Shown: piece by piece, positions 1 to 9,102 of the stretch
How positions within the stretch are numbered: position 1 is the first letter of the stretch
How the letters are laid out: every line of letters begins with the position of its first letter
Source: Gilliamella apicola
Lineage (GTDB): Bacteria; Pseudomonadota; Gammaproteobacteria; Enterobacterales; Orbaceae
Direction: 5' to 3'
DNA: 64,000 nt
Assembly (NCBI RefSeq): GCF_003202915.1
Contig: NZ_QGLP01000005.1
Coordinates: 660,721 to 724,720 of the forward strand
Notes under the pieces: generated by a model
Database searches by the model: none
Seen by the model: only the letters and a program-made list of their open reading frames with translations
Told to the model about the DNA's origin: nothing
Translations under genes and position numbers: made by a program

Positions 1-59
1 TACTCGTAATTGCTTGTTCTTTACCACTTAATAAATAAACTCTTTATTTACTTATTCAC

Positions 60-92
60 ACTCTTGCCACCTAGCTGTGGCAGAGTCTTTTT
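60..92 (+). terminator. Rho-independent terminator of an upstream + strand gene
   Basis: Two stacked arms (ACTCT/AGAGT and GCCAC/GTGGC, with one bulged T) close a 6-nt loop and are followed by CTTTTT. The T-run lies only on the + side, so it should end a transcript entering from left of the window. The gene it serves is not visible. Confidence 0.7.
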
Positions 93-141
93 ATTTATGC
101 TAATATCGCCACTTTAGTCAGCCAACTATAATCAGATCAAT

Positions 142-450
142 ATGAATATCGCTCAATTCCATACCTTAACTGATCAACTTTTTAATCAAATCGAATTATA
201 CCTTGATGATTATGCTGATGAGCATGATATCGATTTAGATTATGAAACTAACGGGAATGTCATTACCGTTAGTTTTCCTAATCACAGTAAAATCATTATT
301 AATACTCAAGAACCCCTATTTCAAGTTTGGTTAGCCACCAGAAAGCAAGGGTATCATTTTGACTTTATCAATGACAAATGGATCTGCAACCGTAGCGATC
401 AATCATTTGTAGATATCTTTGCCCAAGCTGTACAAGAACAGGCCGAATAA
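142..450 (+). CDS. cyaY: Frataxin-like iron-sulfur assembly protein CyaY
   Basis: This 102-residue protein matches bacterial frataxin in length and sequence. Frataxins bind iron through an acidic ridge and modulate the cysteine desulfurase IscS during Fe-S cluster assembly in the cytoplasm. The acidic first helix (about residues 17-33, rich in D and E) and the conserved core SKIIINTQEPLFQVWLAT are present. It converges on uvrD, separated by a shared terminator. In E. coli cyaY instead lies divergent from lptM at the other end of this same cluster, so it has been relocated relative to the cluster here. Identification is secure. Confidence 0.95.
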   Translation: MNIAQFHTLTDQLFNQIELYLDDYADEHDIDLDYETNGNVITVSFPNHSKIIINTQEPLFQVWLATRKQGYHFDFINDKWICNRSDQSFVDIFAQAVQEQAE

Positions 451-460
451 TAGCTATCTA

Positions 461-497
461 AAAAAGGCGCTAGATCGTAATTTAGCGCCGATTTTTA
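461..497. terminator. Bidirectional terminator between cyaY and uvrD
   Basis: A 7-bp stem GGCGCTA/TAGCGCC (466-472 and 483-489) is preceded by five A and followed by GATTTTT, so it can terminate both the cyaY transcript on + and the uvrD transcript on -. Confidence 0.8.
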
Positions 498-510
498 GTA
501 CATATACTAA

Positions 511-2739
511 TTACAGTAACGTCAGGTTAGCTAGTTTTATCACGAGCCATTTAATACCAACATCAACAAAAGCAATTTGGACCCGTTTATGCTCACCTTC
601 ACCATCAAGATTAATAATAGAGCCTTCACCAAAACGGTTGTGTTTCACTTTTCTACCTAACGTATAGCCATCATCTTCTTTCTTCTTTTTAGAATATGAT
701 TTTTTACGTTCTTGATAGAATTGATCATCTTTGTCCTGATATTTGCCACGATGGCTAAATGATGAAAAACTACCATGGTAGAAAGTTTCATTTAAATTTT
801 CAATCGGTAATTCATCTAAAAAACGCGATGGTAAATTACGTTCTTCACGTCCATAAAGTCGTCTTTGTTCTGACAATGAAAGTGTTAAACATTTTCGAGC
901 ACGAGTAATTCCCACATAAGCTAATCGTCTTTCCTCTTCCATTTTATCTGTTTCTTGGATTGATCGTTGTGCAGGAAAAATCCCTTCTTCCAACCCCACA
1001 ATAAACACGTTATCAAACTCTAAACCTTTAGCCGAGTGAAGCGTCATCAATTGAACTGAATCTTGCTCACTAACCGCATCCCGGCTTTCAAGTGAGGTAA
1101 CCGATAAAAATGATTCAAGAACAGTTAATGGCTTACCAGTGGCATTATCTTCAATCACCGCATTTTGATTTAAAAGATAAAATTGTTCAGCCGCCGAAAC
1201 AAGTTCTTCAAGATTTTCTATTCTTGTTTGTCCCTTAATGCCTGGTTCTTGTTCATACATTCGCATTACACCGGATAATTTAATGATCCTTTCAAGTTGT
1301 TTATAGAAAGGTAAATCTTTAACTTCGGCGTAGATTGATTCCATTAAATGTAAGAAACGATTAACATCGTTACGTTGTCGATCAGTAAGTGCATTTTGTT
1401 CAATCAACATTAAACAAGCATCCCATAATGAGATAGCATTATGGTTAGCACAATTTCTAATTTTATCTAATGTGACTTGTCCGATACCGCGAGTCGGGGT
1501 ATTTATGGTAGCATCAAATGCCATATCATTGTTATGGTCATGCAATAAACGTAAATAGGCGAGTGCTAATTTAACCTCTTGCCTTTCATAGAATCTAATT
1601 GAACCATAAATTTGAAAAGGTATAGCATTTTGCATTAGGGTATCTTCAAATATTCGTGATTGAATATTATTACGATACAAAATAGCGCAACTTGCGTATT
1701 TCTGACCTTCATCATGATACTTTTTTATTTGGCCAATAACAAATCTGGCCTCATCTGCATCATTAAAGCTCCTATATACAGTGATCTTCTCGCCTTCACC
1801 ACTATCCGTCCATAAATTTTTACCTAAGCGATTCTTATTATTTGCAATTAATTTATTTGCAGTATCTAAAATAATCCCCGTAGACCGGTAATTTTGCTCT
1901 AAACGAATAATCTCTGTATCAGGATAATCATTGATAAATAATTGAAGATTATCAGCATTAGCTCCACGCCAACTATATATAGATTGATCATCATCACCAA
2001 CAATCATTACATTAGCCGTGTTCCCCGCGAGCTTTTGTACAAATCGATACTGAATTTTATTGGTATCTTGAAATTCATCAATCAACACATTTGAGAAACG
2101 GTGACGACAATAATTTAAAACATTTTCGTCTTTACAGAGTAATTCATAAGCTCTCAAAATTAGTTCCGAAAAATCGACATAACCTACTTTATCGCAAATT
2201 GCTTGATAATCGCGATAGATCGTTTGCCACATAACTTGTTTTGGATCTTCTGGCACTAAATCTTTCGCACGTAATCCTTTTTCTTTTTGAGCAGAGATAA
2301 AATTGGCACACTCTTTAGCTGACCACTCTTTCTCATCTACTTGTAATTCGCGAAAGATCCGCTTGATAAGTCGAATCTGATCTTCAGTATCAATAAGTTG
2401 GAAATTATCGGGAAGATTAGCTTGTTGGGCAAACATCCGTAGTAAACGATGGGTTAAGCCGTGGAAGGTTCCCACCCACATACCAGTTAAATAGCTCTCA
2501 CCAACCAGCGCTTTTATTCGTTCTTGCATTTCAGCTGCTGCTTTATTGGTAAATGTGACCGCAAAAATTGAACCGGATGAATAATTTTTTTCAATGCAAA
2601 GCCAAGCTATTCGATGTACTAATACACGAGTTTTACCACTTCCAGCACCGGCAAGTACGATAGTATATTGATTATCAGTTGTTACTGCAGTTTGTTGTTC
2701 GGTATTAAGATCGCTTAATAATGATTGATTAATGTCCAT
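511..2739 (-). CDS. uvrD: DNA helicase II UvrD
   Basis: A 742-residue SF1 3'-5' helicase for nucleotide excision repair and methyl-directed mismatch repair; E. coli UvrD is 720 residues. Visible motifs are Walker A AGAGSGKT (residues 30-37), motif Ia VTFTNKAAAEM, motif II DEFQDT, motif III VGDDDQSIYSWRG, motif IV RLEQNYRST, motif V LMTLHSAKGLEF and motif VI RRLAYVGITRA. A basic, lysine-rich linker leads to a C-terminal Tudor-like segment (GRKVKHNRFGEG) that in E. coli contacts partners such as RNA polymerase. It is the last gene of the lptM-uvrD cluster but is set apart by 182 bases holding a hairpin, so it probably has its own promoter. mutS, a functional partner, lies in the same window. 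Confidence 0.97.
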   Translation of the reverse strand: MDINQSLLSDLNTEQQTAVTTDNQYTIVLAGAGSGKTRVLVHRIAWLCIEKNYSSGSIFAVTFTNKAAAEMQERIKALVGESYLTGMWVGTFHGLTHRLLRMFAQQANLPDNFQLIDTEDQIRLIKRIFRELQVDEKEWSAKECANFISAQKEKGLRAKDLVPEDPKQVMWQTIYRDYQAICDKVGYVDFSELILRAYELLCKDENVLNYCRHRFSNVLIDEFQDTNKIQYRFVQKLAGNTANVMIVGDDDQSIYSWRGANADNLQLFINDYPDTEIIRLEQNYRSTGIILDTANKLIANNKNRLGKNLWTDSGEGEKITVYRSFNDADEARFVIGQIKKYHDEGQKYASCAILYRNNIQSRIFEDTLMQNAIPFQIYGSIRFYERQEVKLALAYLRLLHDHNNDMAFDATINTPTRGIGQVTLDKIRNCANHNAISLWDACLMLIEQNALTDRQRNDVNRFLHLMESIYAEVKDLPFYKQLERIIKLSGVMRMYEQEPGIKGQTRIENLEELVSAAEQFYLLNQNAVIEDNATGKPLTVLESFLSVTSLESRDAVSEQDSVQLMTLHSAKGLEFDNVFIVGLEEGIFPAQRSIQETDKMEEERRLAYVGITRARKCLTLSLSEQRRLYGREERNLPSRFLDELPIENLNETFYHGSFSSFSHRGKYQDKDDQFYQERKKSYSKKKKEDDGYTLGRKVKHNRFGEGSIINLDGEGEHKRVQIAFVDVGIKWLVIKLANLTLL

Positions 2740-2851
2740 TATGCATTAACCCATCACGATAACAAAAACCACTCTTGGTTTTAAATGTTGCAACTCTTTT
2801 TAATAATTTCATTTTCTTAATAATATTTATTAGAGAATCCGTTAAAAAAAT

Positions 2852-2902
2852 AAAGACAGAGAGTAAATGCAACTCGTAATTACATCTAACTTCACTGTCT
2901 TT
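2852..2902 (-). terminator. Probable terminator after yigB
   Basis: AAAGACAG (2852-2859) pairs with CTGTCTTT (2895-2902) across a long loop. Read on the - strand, the stem is followed by a T-rich run (complement of 2843-2851). It would separate yigB from uvrD. The 35-nt loop makes the call moderate. Confidence 0.5.
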
Positions 2903-2911
2903 TTATACACA
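2894..2911. promoter_or_regulatory. Possible LexA (SOS) box upstream of uvrD
   Basis: CTGT-N8-ACAC at 2895-2910 differs by one base from the core CTGT-N8-ACAG of LexA boxes, with an AT-rich centre. E. coli uvrD is LexA-controlled, which makes the site plausible. Against it, it overlaps the arm of the yigB hairpin and sits about 160 nt before the uvrD start. Confidence 0.3.
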
Positions 2912-2921
2912 TATTGAACAA

Positions 2922-3635
2922 TTATAACAGATTATCTAATTCTGGCAATCGAGTTATTTCAACATGAGGTAAGCACCTTGCATCACTAAGACGGTAGATA
3001 TCTTGACCAAAAATATTTATCCAACATGACAAATAGCCATTATTAATGGCACCATTTACATCAGTCTCTAAATTATCACCAACATGTAAAATGTAGTTAT
3101 TAGCTACCGCTAATTTTTTTGCAGCTAAGTCAAAAATTTCAGGAAATGGTTTTGAACGACCATCCGGACCGCCACGTAAAGAAAATTGAAAATAGTCACC
3201 TAAACCTATTTTATTGACATCGACATTGCCATTAGTAATTACGGCTAATGGATATTTTTTGGCGAGTTTAGCTAACAAGACATGCGTAGATTCAGGAATC
3301 ACCATTTTATGCCGCCAAATATTAAAACAGTCTAAAGCGCTATCAATAATATTAGTATGTTGTAATACGGGGATATTGGTTTTACTCAATAGTGATTTGA
3401 TGGTCTCAATCCGCCAATCTATCACATCATGATAGATTTCCGGATTTAAATTGAGTATCAGATTTTTTTCTTGATAATATAAGTCTAAGGTTAAATTTGC
3501 TAATTGTTTATATTTTTGTAATGTTTTCAACATCTCCTCTTCAGCTTTATCGACAATCATACTATTGTCGTATAAAGTATCATCAAGATCGAAAGTAATC
3601 GCTTTAATGCAGTCAATTGAACGATAAAAATGCAT
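2922..3635 (-). CDS. yigB: HAD-superfamily phosphatase YigB
   Basis: A 237-residue haloacid-dehalogenase-type phosphatase; E. coli YigB is 238 residues. Known members dephosphorylate 5-amino-6-(5-phospho-D-ribitylamino)uracil in flavin synthesis. HAD motif I is FDLDDTLYD (about residues 15-23) with the nucleophilic Asp, motif II is ITNGN, and motif III/IV is seen as GRSKPFPEIF and HVGDNLETDV. Its ATG shares one base with the xerC stop codon (TAATG), indicating translational coupling to xerC. Confidence 0.93.
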   Translation of the reverse strand: MHFYRSIDCIKAITFDLDDTLYDNSMIVDKAEEEMLKTLQKYKQLANLTLDLYYQEKNLILNLNPEIYHDVIDWRIETIKSLLSKTNIPVLQHTNIIDSALDCFNIWRHKMVIPESTHVLLAKLAKKYPLAVITNGNVDVNKIGLGDYFQFSLRGGPDGRSKPFPEIFDLAAKKLAVANNYILHVGDNLETDVNGAINNGYLSCWINIFGQDIYRLSDARCLPHVEITRLPELDNLL

Positions 3636-4561
3636 TATTTTTTCCCTCTTTTAGCTCGTGGATGAGCAGAATCATAAACTTCCGATAAATGTGAGAAATC
3701 CAAATGAGTATAAACTTGAGTTGTGGATAAATCAGCATGACCTAGTAATTCTTGTACTGCTCGTAAATCACCACTCGATTCAAGCATATGCGTGGCAAAC
3801 GAGTGACGTAATTTATGTGGATGAACATGCGAACTTAAACCTTGTTTGACACCCCATTGAGCAAAACGTTTTTCCACATTACGCGGCGAAATTCGTTTAC
3901 CCAATTTTGAAATAAATAGAGCATCATCATGGGGATTAAATTGATTACGCATGCTTAGCCAATGTTCAATCCATTTGATGGACTCGCGCCCTAGAGGTAA
4001 TTTTCTTTCCTTATTGCCTTTCCCCATTACACGGACTTCACCTTCTCTTAAATTTAGCTCTCGGCAATTGATATTGACTAATTCAGAAAGTCGTAATCCA
4101 GAACCATACATCACTTCGAGCATAGCTCTATCGCGTACCGATAATGGGTCATTATATTCAATATTCAGTAATTGATTCACTTCGTCAATATCAATATTTT
4201 TGGGAAGATGCTGACCTAATTTCGGATTAACTACACCGCGAGCCGGATTGGCCACTATCAATTCATTTTTCACCATCCAATCTAAAAAGCTACGTAGAGC
4301 AGACAAGCGTAAGGAGAGACTTCTTGCTTGTAAGCCAGTTTGCCGACTACGACTAATTAACAGTCGTACCGCTGATGAATCGAGATCTTGCCAATTAGTG
4401 AGATCCAAATCTCTGCTTAAATCGATAATAGCATAGAGTTGGCGACGATAATTAATTTGTGTATTAAGACTAAGTTGTTTTTCCGATTTTAAATAATTTA
4501 AGAACTGTTCAATCGGTATAGCTAATAAAGAGGAGTGACTGGGATTATTTTCAACCATCAT
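3635..4561 (-). CDS. xerC: Tyrosine recombinase XerC
   Basis: A 308-residue site-specific recombinase that acts with XerD at dif to resolve chromosome dimers. The N-terminal SAM-like core-binding domain (about residues 10-100) is followed by the catalytic domain. Active-site residues are visible: Arg in GSGLRLSEL, Lys in [12 protein letters not shown], HxxR in [14 protein letters not shown], His in [11 protein letters not shown] and the nucleophilic Tyr in VYTHLD. Order and coupling with yigA and yigB match enterobacteria. The start follows the yigA stop by 6 bases, with an AAGGAA ribosome site overlapping that stop. Confidence 0.96.
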   Translation of the reverse strand: MMVENNPSHSSLLAIPIEQFLNYLKSEKQLSLNTQINYRRQLYAIIDLSRDLDLTNWQDLDSSAVRLLISRSRQTGLQARSLSLRLSALRSFLDWMVKNELIVANPARGVVNPKLGQHLPKNIDIDEVNQLLNIEYNDPLSVRDRAMLEVMYGSGLRLSELVNINCRELNLREGEVRVMGKGNKERKLPLGRESIKWIEHWLSMRNQFNPHDDALFISKLGKRISPRNVEKRFAQWGVKQGLSSHVHPHKLRHSFATHMLESSGDLRAVQELLGHADLSTTQVYTHLDFSHLSEVYDSAHPRAKRGKK

Positions 4562-4567
4562 AATTCC

Positions 4568-5302
4568 TTACTTTTTTCGCATAATCCATTTTTCAATCAA
4601 AATAGGTAATATTTCACTTACCTTTTCTAATAACAAAGTACCTTGTCCAACCTGATAATGCATAGAATCAGAACTAGTAAAAACTAACACCCCGAGGTCG
4701 CCAAATTGGCCAAACAAGGATAAAGCAACCGACCCTACGTAGCCATGGTGTGGTAATAGAAGATCTAATTCACTGGTGTTTAACTGCCCTAAATAGAATT
4801 GACTATACTGTAAATGACGGACACGAATAAAATCAAATTGTGAAGAACTTAAAGCTAAATGATGATAGTTAGATGGTGCATTTATCAACCATTTATCATC
4901 GAAAAGATATAAGTAAGCACCATTGAGACCTAACTCTTTAGCCCAATTTTTTAAAGAAGCTATTAGCCCATCGATATCATTTGCTTTAATTAATTCATAT
5001 TGTAATTTCATTAGCTGATTAAACAACAGTTCATTAGCACTAGCATGTTCCATCAGCATGGTTATTTCAGATTCTAACTGATTAATTTTATTCCGTTGTC
5101 TAGCCATATGCCATTCTGGTAATGAAATTATCCCACGGACAGGATGTGGTACACGCATACGTTCAATTTGCGCCGCATTGCGAATAAAGAAATCAGGATT
5201 ATCAATGATATATTGACTCACCATTTCATCATTCAATTTGACGACAGCTTCTTGTCGAGGACTTAGCTTATTTTTGATTTTCTCTGCTTTTTTTTTGACC
5301 AT
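4568..5302 (-). CDS. yigA: DUF484 (GAF-like) protein YigA
   Basis: A 244-residue protein of the DUF484 family that almost always lies between dapF and xerC. The N-terminus has the typical family stretch around VSQYIIDNPDFFIRNA, then a short coiled-coil-like helix (about residues 75-110) and a GAF-like domain. No catalytic motif is recognised and no precise function is established for the family. The poly-lysine opening (MVKKKAEKIKNK) is unusually basic. The xerC start lies 6 bases downstream. Confidence 0.88.
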   Translation of the reverse strand: MVKKKAEKIKNKLSPRQEAVVKLNDEMVSQYIIDNPDFFIRNAAQIERMRVPHPVRGIISLPEWHMARQRNKINQLESEITMLMEHASANELLFNQLMKLQYELIKANDIDGLIASLKNWAKELGLNGAYLYLFDDKWLINAPSNYHHLALSSSQFDFIRVRHLQYSQFYLGQLNTSELDLLLPHHGYVGSVALSLFGQFGDLGVLVFTSSDSMHYQVGQGTLLLEKVSEILPILIEKWIMRKK

Positions 5303-5363
5303 AATTTATTTCTATTGTGCTCAATGAGGTTAGTTACAGTAAACCTCATTGCCTGATAAGTTA

Positions 5364-6188
5364 TTAAATTGATATATAACCATCATATACGTGTGTAGCA
5401 GGTCCTGTCATATAAAGTGGTTGCTGATTGCCTTGCCATTCGATAACTAATTTGCCACCTGGCAAATTAACATTGACTCGCTGATTTAACAGTCCTTGAT
5501 TTATTCCAACAGCAACTGCTGCACAGGCACCGGTACCACAAGCCTGTGTCTCACCAACACCGCGTTCAAATACTCGCAAATTAATATTACTTTTATCGAT
5601 AATATGCATAAAACCAATATTGGCTTTTTCAGGGAAACGTTCATGTTGTTCTAATAAGGGACCTAATGTGGCAACTTGAGCTGTCGATATATCATCTACT
5701 TGCAAAACACAATGAGGATTACCCATTGAAGCCACACCGCACAAAACTGTCTGTTCTTGCGCCCGAATAATATAGGTTTTTTCTTCTTTAATGGCTTTGA
5801 AAGGAATTTTATTCGGCTCAAATATGGGACTTCCCATATTAACCCGCACGGTTTCATCATCATTAACGGTTAAAACAATATTACCCTTCATGGTACTCAC
5901 CTTTAATACCCGTTTTTTCGTCAACCCTTTTAAACGAACAAAACGAGCAAAACAACGTGCACCATTGCCACATTGTCCAACTTCAGTACCATCAGCATTA
6001 AATATTCGATAATGAAAATCACTTTCTGGTGAATAAGGTGGTTCTACAATCAGTAGCTGATCGAATCCTATTCCAGTATATCGATCTGACATTCGTTTAA
6101 TCATTTCACTAGAAAGATGAACATTTTGCGTTACTGCATCAATAACCATAAAATCATTACCTAATCCATGCATTTTAGAAAAGTTCAT
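5364..6188 (-). CDS. dapF: Diaminopimelate epimerase DapF
   Basis: A 274-residue cofactor-independent epimerase converting LL- to meso-diaminopimelate for lysine and peptidoglycan; the length equals that of E. coli. Both catalytic cysteines are present, in [13 protein letters not shown] (N-terminal half) and [12 protein letters not shown] (C-terminal half). It lies downstream of lysA, which uses its product, so two consecutive steps of the pathway are co-located. Confidence 0.97.
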   Translation of the reverse strand: MNFSKMHGLGNDFMVIDAVTQNVHLSSEMIKRMSDRYTGIGFDQLLIVEPPYSPESDFHYRIFNADGTEVGQCGNGARCFARFVRLKGLTKKRVLKVSTMKGNIVLTVNDDETVRVNMGSPIFEPNKIPFKAIKEEKTYIIRAQEQTVLCGVASMGNPHCVLQVDDISTAQVATLGPLLEQHERFPEKANIGFMHIIDKSNINLRVFERGVGETQACGTGACAAVAVGINQGLLNQRVNVNLPGGKLVIEWQGNQQPLYMTGPATHVYDGYISI

Positions 6189-6301
6189 CTTTAATTACCT
6201 TTTAGTGTGAAACATTATTATTGATTATTGTTTAAAATTTGATTCAAAAAGCGCTTTATTTGCCTACGCATCAGCACATCGTTAGTGCCCTCTTAAGCAA
6301 A

Positions 6302-7555
6302 TTATAGTACTAATTCACCACGCCATAAATCATCAAACGTTTCACGTTTTCGAATTAGCTTATGTTGATTGCCTCCCTCGAGCAAGATTTCGGCTGGGCG
6401 TGGATGGCTATTATAATTTGACGCCATACTAAAGCCATAAGCACCTGCACTACAAATTACTAACAGATCATCTTGTGCAACAGATAATTCGCGCTGATAG
6501 GCTAATACGTCACTTGATTCGCAAATAGGCCCAACAACATTATAGCATTCTTTTTTATCCGAACTTGTTGGTTCTTTAACCGGTAAAACTCGCATCCAAG
6601 CTTTATAGAGTGCGGGTCGAATTAAATCATTCATTCCGGCATCTACAATAGCAAAATGGTTACCATCTTGATGTTTGGTGTATTCAACTTTAGTAATTAA
6701 TATACCTGCATTGGCGATAATTGACCTACCCGGTTCAAAAATAATTTCAAGATCAGTATAATTGGTTAATTTTGCTATTAATTCTGAAGTAAGTAATGAT
6801 GCGGAAGGTGGTGTTTCGTTATCATAACAAACACCCAATCCGCCACCTAAATCAATATGTTCAAGATGAATATTTTCTGCTTTAAGCTTATCAACTAAAG
6901 CTAAAATTCTATCGGTAGCGTCAAGAAATGGTGATAGTTCTGTTAACTGAGAGCCAATATGACAATCAATTCCAGCTATTTTAATATGACTTAAACAAGC
7001 CGCTTTACGATAAACGTCTAAAGCTAATTGATAACTTATACCAAATTTATTTTCCCGCAGTCCAGTTGAAATATAGGGATGGGTTTTTGCATCCACATCA
7101 GGATTAATTCGTAATGAAATTGCAGCGATTTTACCCAATTGTTGAGCAATTTGGTTAATGCGATATAATTCTGATTCGGATTCAACGTTAAAACATTTAA
7201 TGCCAACCTCAAGCGCTCTTTTGATTTCGACAATGGATTTTGCCACACCTGAAAAAACAATCTTTTTAGGATCACCACCGGCTTTTAATACTCTTTCTAA
7301 CTCACCTTGCGAAACAATATCAAAACCTGCACCAAGTTTGGCTAATAAGTTGAGAACCGATAAATTACTGTTGGTCTTAACGGAATAACAAATTAGATGT
7401 TGCTTATCTTTAAGCGAATCTTGATAAGCACGAAATTGCTGAGTGATATGATTTGCAGAATAGACATATAACGGCGTGCCATATTGGTTAGCTAGTTCAG
7501 AAATAGCGACGTTATCAGCCAATAACTGGCCATTGTGATAGTGTAACAATTCCAT
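6302..7555 (-). CDS. lysA: Diaminopimelate decarboxylase LysA
   Basis: A 417-residue PLP-dependent fold-type III decarboxylase, the last step of lysine synthesis. The PLP lysine is in CYSVKTNSNL (about residue 60), the glycine-rich phosphate loop is GGGLGVCY, and substrate-site signatures EPGRSI and GPICESSDVL are present. Its start lies 12 bases downstream of the lptM stop. The lptM-lysA-dapF order is found in Pasteurellaceae and pseudomonads, whereas E. coli has lysA elsewhere. Confidence 0.96.
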   Translation of the reverse strand: MELLHYHNGQLLADNVAISELANQYGTPLYVYSANHITQQFRAYQDSLKDKQHLICYSVKTNSNLSVLNLLAKLGAGFDIVSQGELERVLKAGGDPKKIVFSGVAKSIVEIKRALEVGIKCFNVESESELYRINQIAQQLGKIAAISLRINPDVDAKTHPYISTGLRENKFGISYQLALDVYRKAACLSHIKIAGIDCHIGSQLTELSPFLDATDRILALVDKLKAENIHLEHIDLGGGLGVCYDNETPPSASLLTSELIAKLTNYTDLEIIFEPGRSIIANAGILITKVEYTKHQDGNHFAIVDAGMNDLIRPALYKAWMRVLPVKEPTSSDKKECYNVVGPICESSDVLAYQRELSVAQDDLLVICSAGAYGFSMASNYNSHPRPAEILLEGGNQHKLIRKRETFDDLWRGELVL

Positions 7556-7567
7556 TAAATGATTCCT

Positions 7568-7708
7568 TTAAGCGATTTTATTTATATCGTTAGATTCAAT
7601 AGCAGCAGCTGACTCATCAGCCGGATAATATAACGGGCCTTTTAAACCACAGCCGACTAAAGCGAAAACAACTAAAAAAATAGCAACAAATTTCAGAAAG
7701 AATTTCAT
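7568..7708 (-). CDS. lptM: Small lipoprotein LptM (YifL family)
   Basis: Translation of the complement gives a 46-residue protein beginning MKFFLKFVAIFLVVF, with lipobox ALVGC (Cys20) followed directly by GLKGPLYYP, the hallmark of the YifL/LptM family. In E. coli LptM is an outer-membrane lipoprotein that helps the LptDE translocon mature. The tail is shorter than in E. coli (67 residues). Its position at the head of the lysA-dapF cluster matches other proteobacteria and supports the call despite the small size. Confidence 0.92.
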   Translation of the reverse strand: MKFFLKFVAIFLVVFALVGCGLKGPLYYPADESAAAIESNDINKIA

Positions 7709-7738
7709 ACAATATTCACGATTTAATCAAATTTATAA

Positions 7739-7754
7739 TGTGATCTATATTACA
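7739..7754. promoter_or_regulatory. Candidate CRP site upstream of lptM
   Basis: TGTGA-N6-TTACA matches the CRP core TGTGA-N6-TCACA at 9 of 10 positions. It lies about 38 bases before the lptM ATG and overlaps the likely core promoter, which would suit repression rather than activation. Confidence 0.4.
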
Positions 7755-8084
7755 CGATAGCCATATTCGTGCAAAGAGCAATTCATTAAGTTTTCTACAG
7801 TAAATCCGAGAAAATTGCGACAAAAAATTTAACTATCAACTGGCATGATGCTTTATTTATCAACAAATTCTAGTTAGTGATGAATACCCAATATTATCTC
7901 TTTTTAAAAAAAAGGTTATCCGATAAATATCATCACACCTTGAACTGAAATAATTTAATAAGTTGATTATTTTTTCGACGATGATTACTTGGTTTAATAA
8001 AATTTTTGATAAAAAATATTGCGACATGTATACCGTGTCATCACTATCTGGTTAAGTCTGATAACCGCCACAGCCTAACCTAAT

Positions 8085-8117
8085 CAATGCTCCAAGTTAA
8101 AATTTTATGGAGCATTG
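8085..8117. repeat. Perfect 10-bp inverted repeat after ulaE
   Basis: CAATGCTCCA and TGGAGCATTG flank a 13-nt loop (8095-8107), about 30 bases past the ulaE stop. On the - strand no T-run follows, so it is not a classic terminator for the ula operon. It may protect the mRNA 3' end. On + it is followed by TTTTG but no + gene ends here. Confidence 0.5.
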
Positions 8118-8145
8118 TTTTGAATTATCATTGCAAATGAGATAT

Positions 8146-9033
8146 TCAAAATAAAGGAAAATCTGCCTGTTTAGCGATTGCTTGTAGGCGTTTTTTTGCG
8201 GTGATAATATTTTCTTGCCATTTATCATCTTTAGCCCACATCTCGATAACTAATGGTGCGGTATAATCCATCCTTCTTAGGGTTTTAAAGATGGAAAGAA
8301 AATCAACTTCACCTTCACCAATCGTTAAATCTCTGAATTGACCTTCATAATTGGCGTTAACTTTATAAGTATCTTTTAAATGTATTTGCACAATATGTTC
8401 ACGACTTAACATAAGTTCAGTACAAACATCATAATTCCAACCGGATATATTACCCACATCGGGATAAGCCATAAAATAAGGTGAACTCACCTCTTTTTTG
8501 AGAATTTCAAACTTGGTAAGCGAATTTAGATAATTAGTATCCATAATTTCCACAGCTAGCATTATCCCTAATTTTTCTGCTTGTTTGGCAGACCATTGCA
8601 TACCTGAAATAAAGCGTTGGTGAGTTTGTAAATTGGCTGGTTCATAATAAACATCATAGCCAGCCAATTGAATAACTCTAATACCTAATTTATAGGCAAA
8701 AATGAGCGCTTTATTCATAAGGATTTTTGCTTGTTGACGGATGGTTTCATCAGCAGAACCAAAAGGATATTTACGGTGAGCACTCAAACACATTGAATGT
8801 AATGGTAAACCTGATTGTTCACATAATCGTTTTAATTGATAAATTTCGTCATCTGACCAATCAAGTCTTGCCCGACGTTCATCTGATTCATCAATTGAGA
8901 TCTCAATAAAATTAAATCCGAGTGACTTTGCTTGGTATAGTTTTTCTTGCCAAGTGAGATCATTAGGTAAGGCTTTTTCATAAATACCAATATGATTAGT
9001 CAGCTTGGTTGGATCGATTGCAAATTTCGACAT
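8146..9033 (-). CDS. ulaE: L-ribulose/L-xylulose-5-phosphate 3-epimerase UlaE
   Basis: A 295-residue TIM-barrel enzyme of the xylose-isomerase-like epimerase family that converts L-xylulose-5-P to L-ribulose-5-P in ascorbate catabolism. The segments GIYEKALP, SMCLSAHRKYPFGS, GIRVIQLAGYDVYYE, LAVEIMDT and TAPLVIEMW follow E. coli UlaE closely. It is the last gene of the ula operon; in E. coli ulaE precedes ulaF, so the order differs here. Confidence 0.93.
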   Translation of the reverse strand: MSKFAIDPTKLTNHIGIYEKALPNDLTWQEKLYQAKSLGFNFIEISIDESDERRARLDWSDDEIYQLKRLCEQSGLPLHSMCLSAHRKYPFGSADETIRQQAKILMNKALIFAYKLGIRVIQLAGYDVYYEPANLQTHQRFISGMQWSAKQAEKLGIMLAVEIMDTNYLNSLTKFEILKKEVSSPYFMAYPDVGNISGWNYDVCTELMLSREHIVQIHLKDTYKVNANYEGQFRDLTIGEGEVDFLSIFKTLRRMDYTAPLVIEMWAKDDKWQENIITAKKRLQAIAKQADFPLF

Positions 9034-9102
9034 AATTAAAACCTAATAACAGTTGTTTAATCACAGAAAAATGCAGTCGTATTACCGACTGCATCAGTTA
9101 AA

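Larger units (their letters stand above)
7709..8145. other. 437-base intergenic region between lptM and ulaE
   Basis: AT-rich with no credible coding frame. It holds a CRP-like site near lptM (7739-7754), a TATAAA on the - strand (7737-7732) that could be the lptM -10, and a perfect 10-bp inverted repeat just past ulaE. The middle part (about 7770-8040) shows nothing recognisable. Confidence 0.6.

Noticed and set aside
7036-7388. Open frames overlapping lysA on either strand
   Set aside because: They are shadows of a fully conserved gene; the same applies to the other overlapping frames inside uvrD, spoT, mutS, dld and tex.
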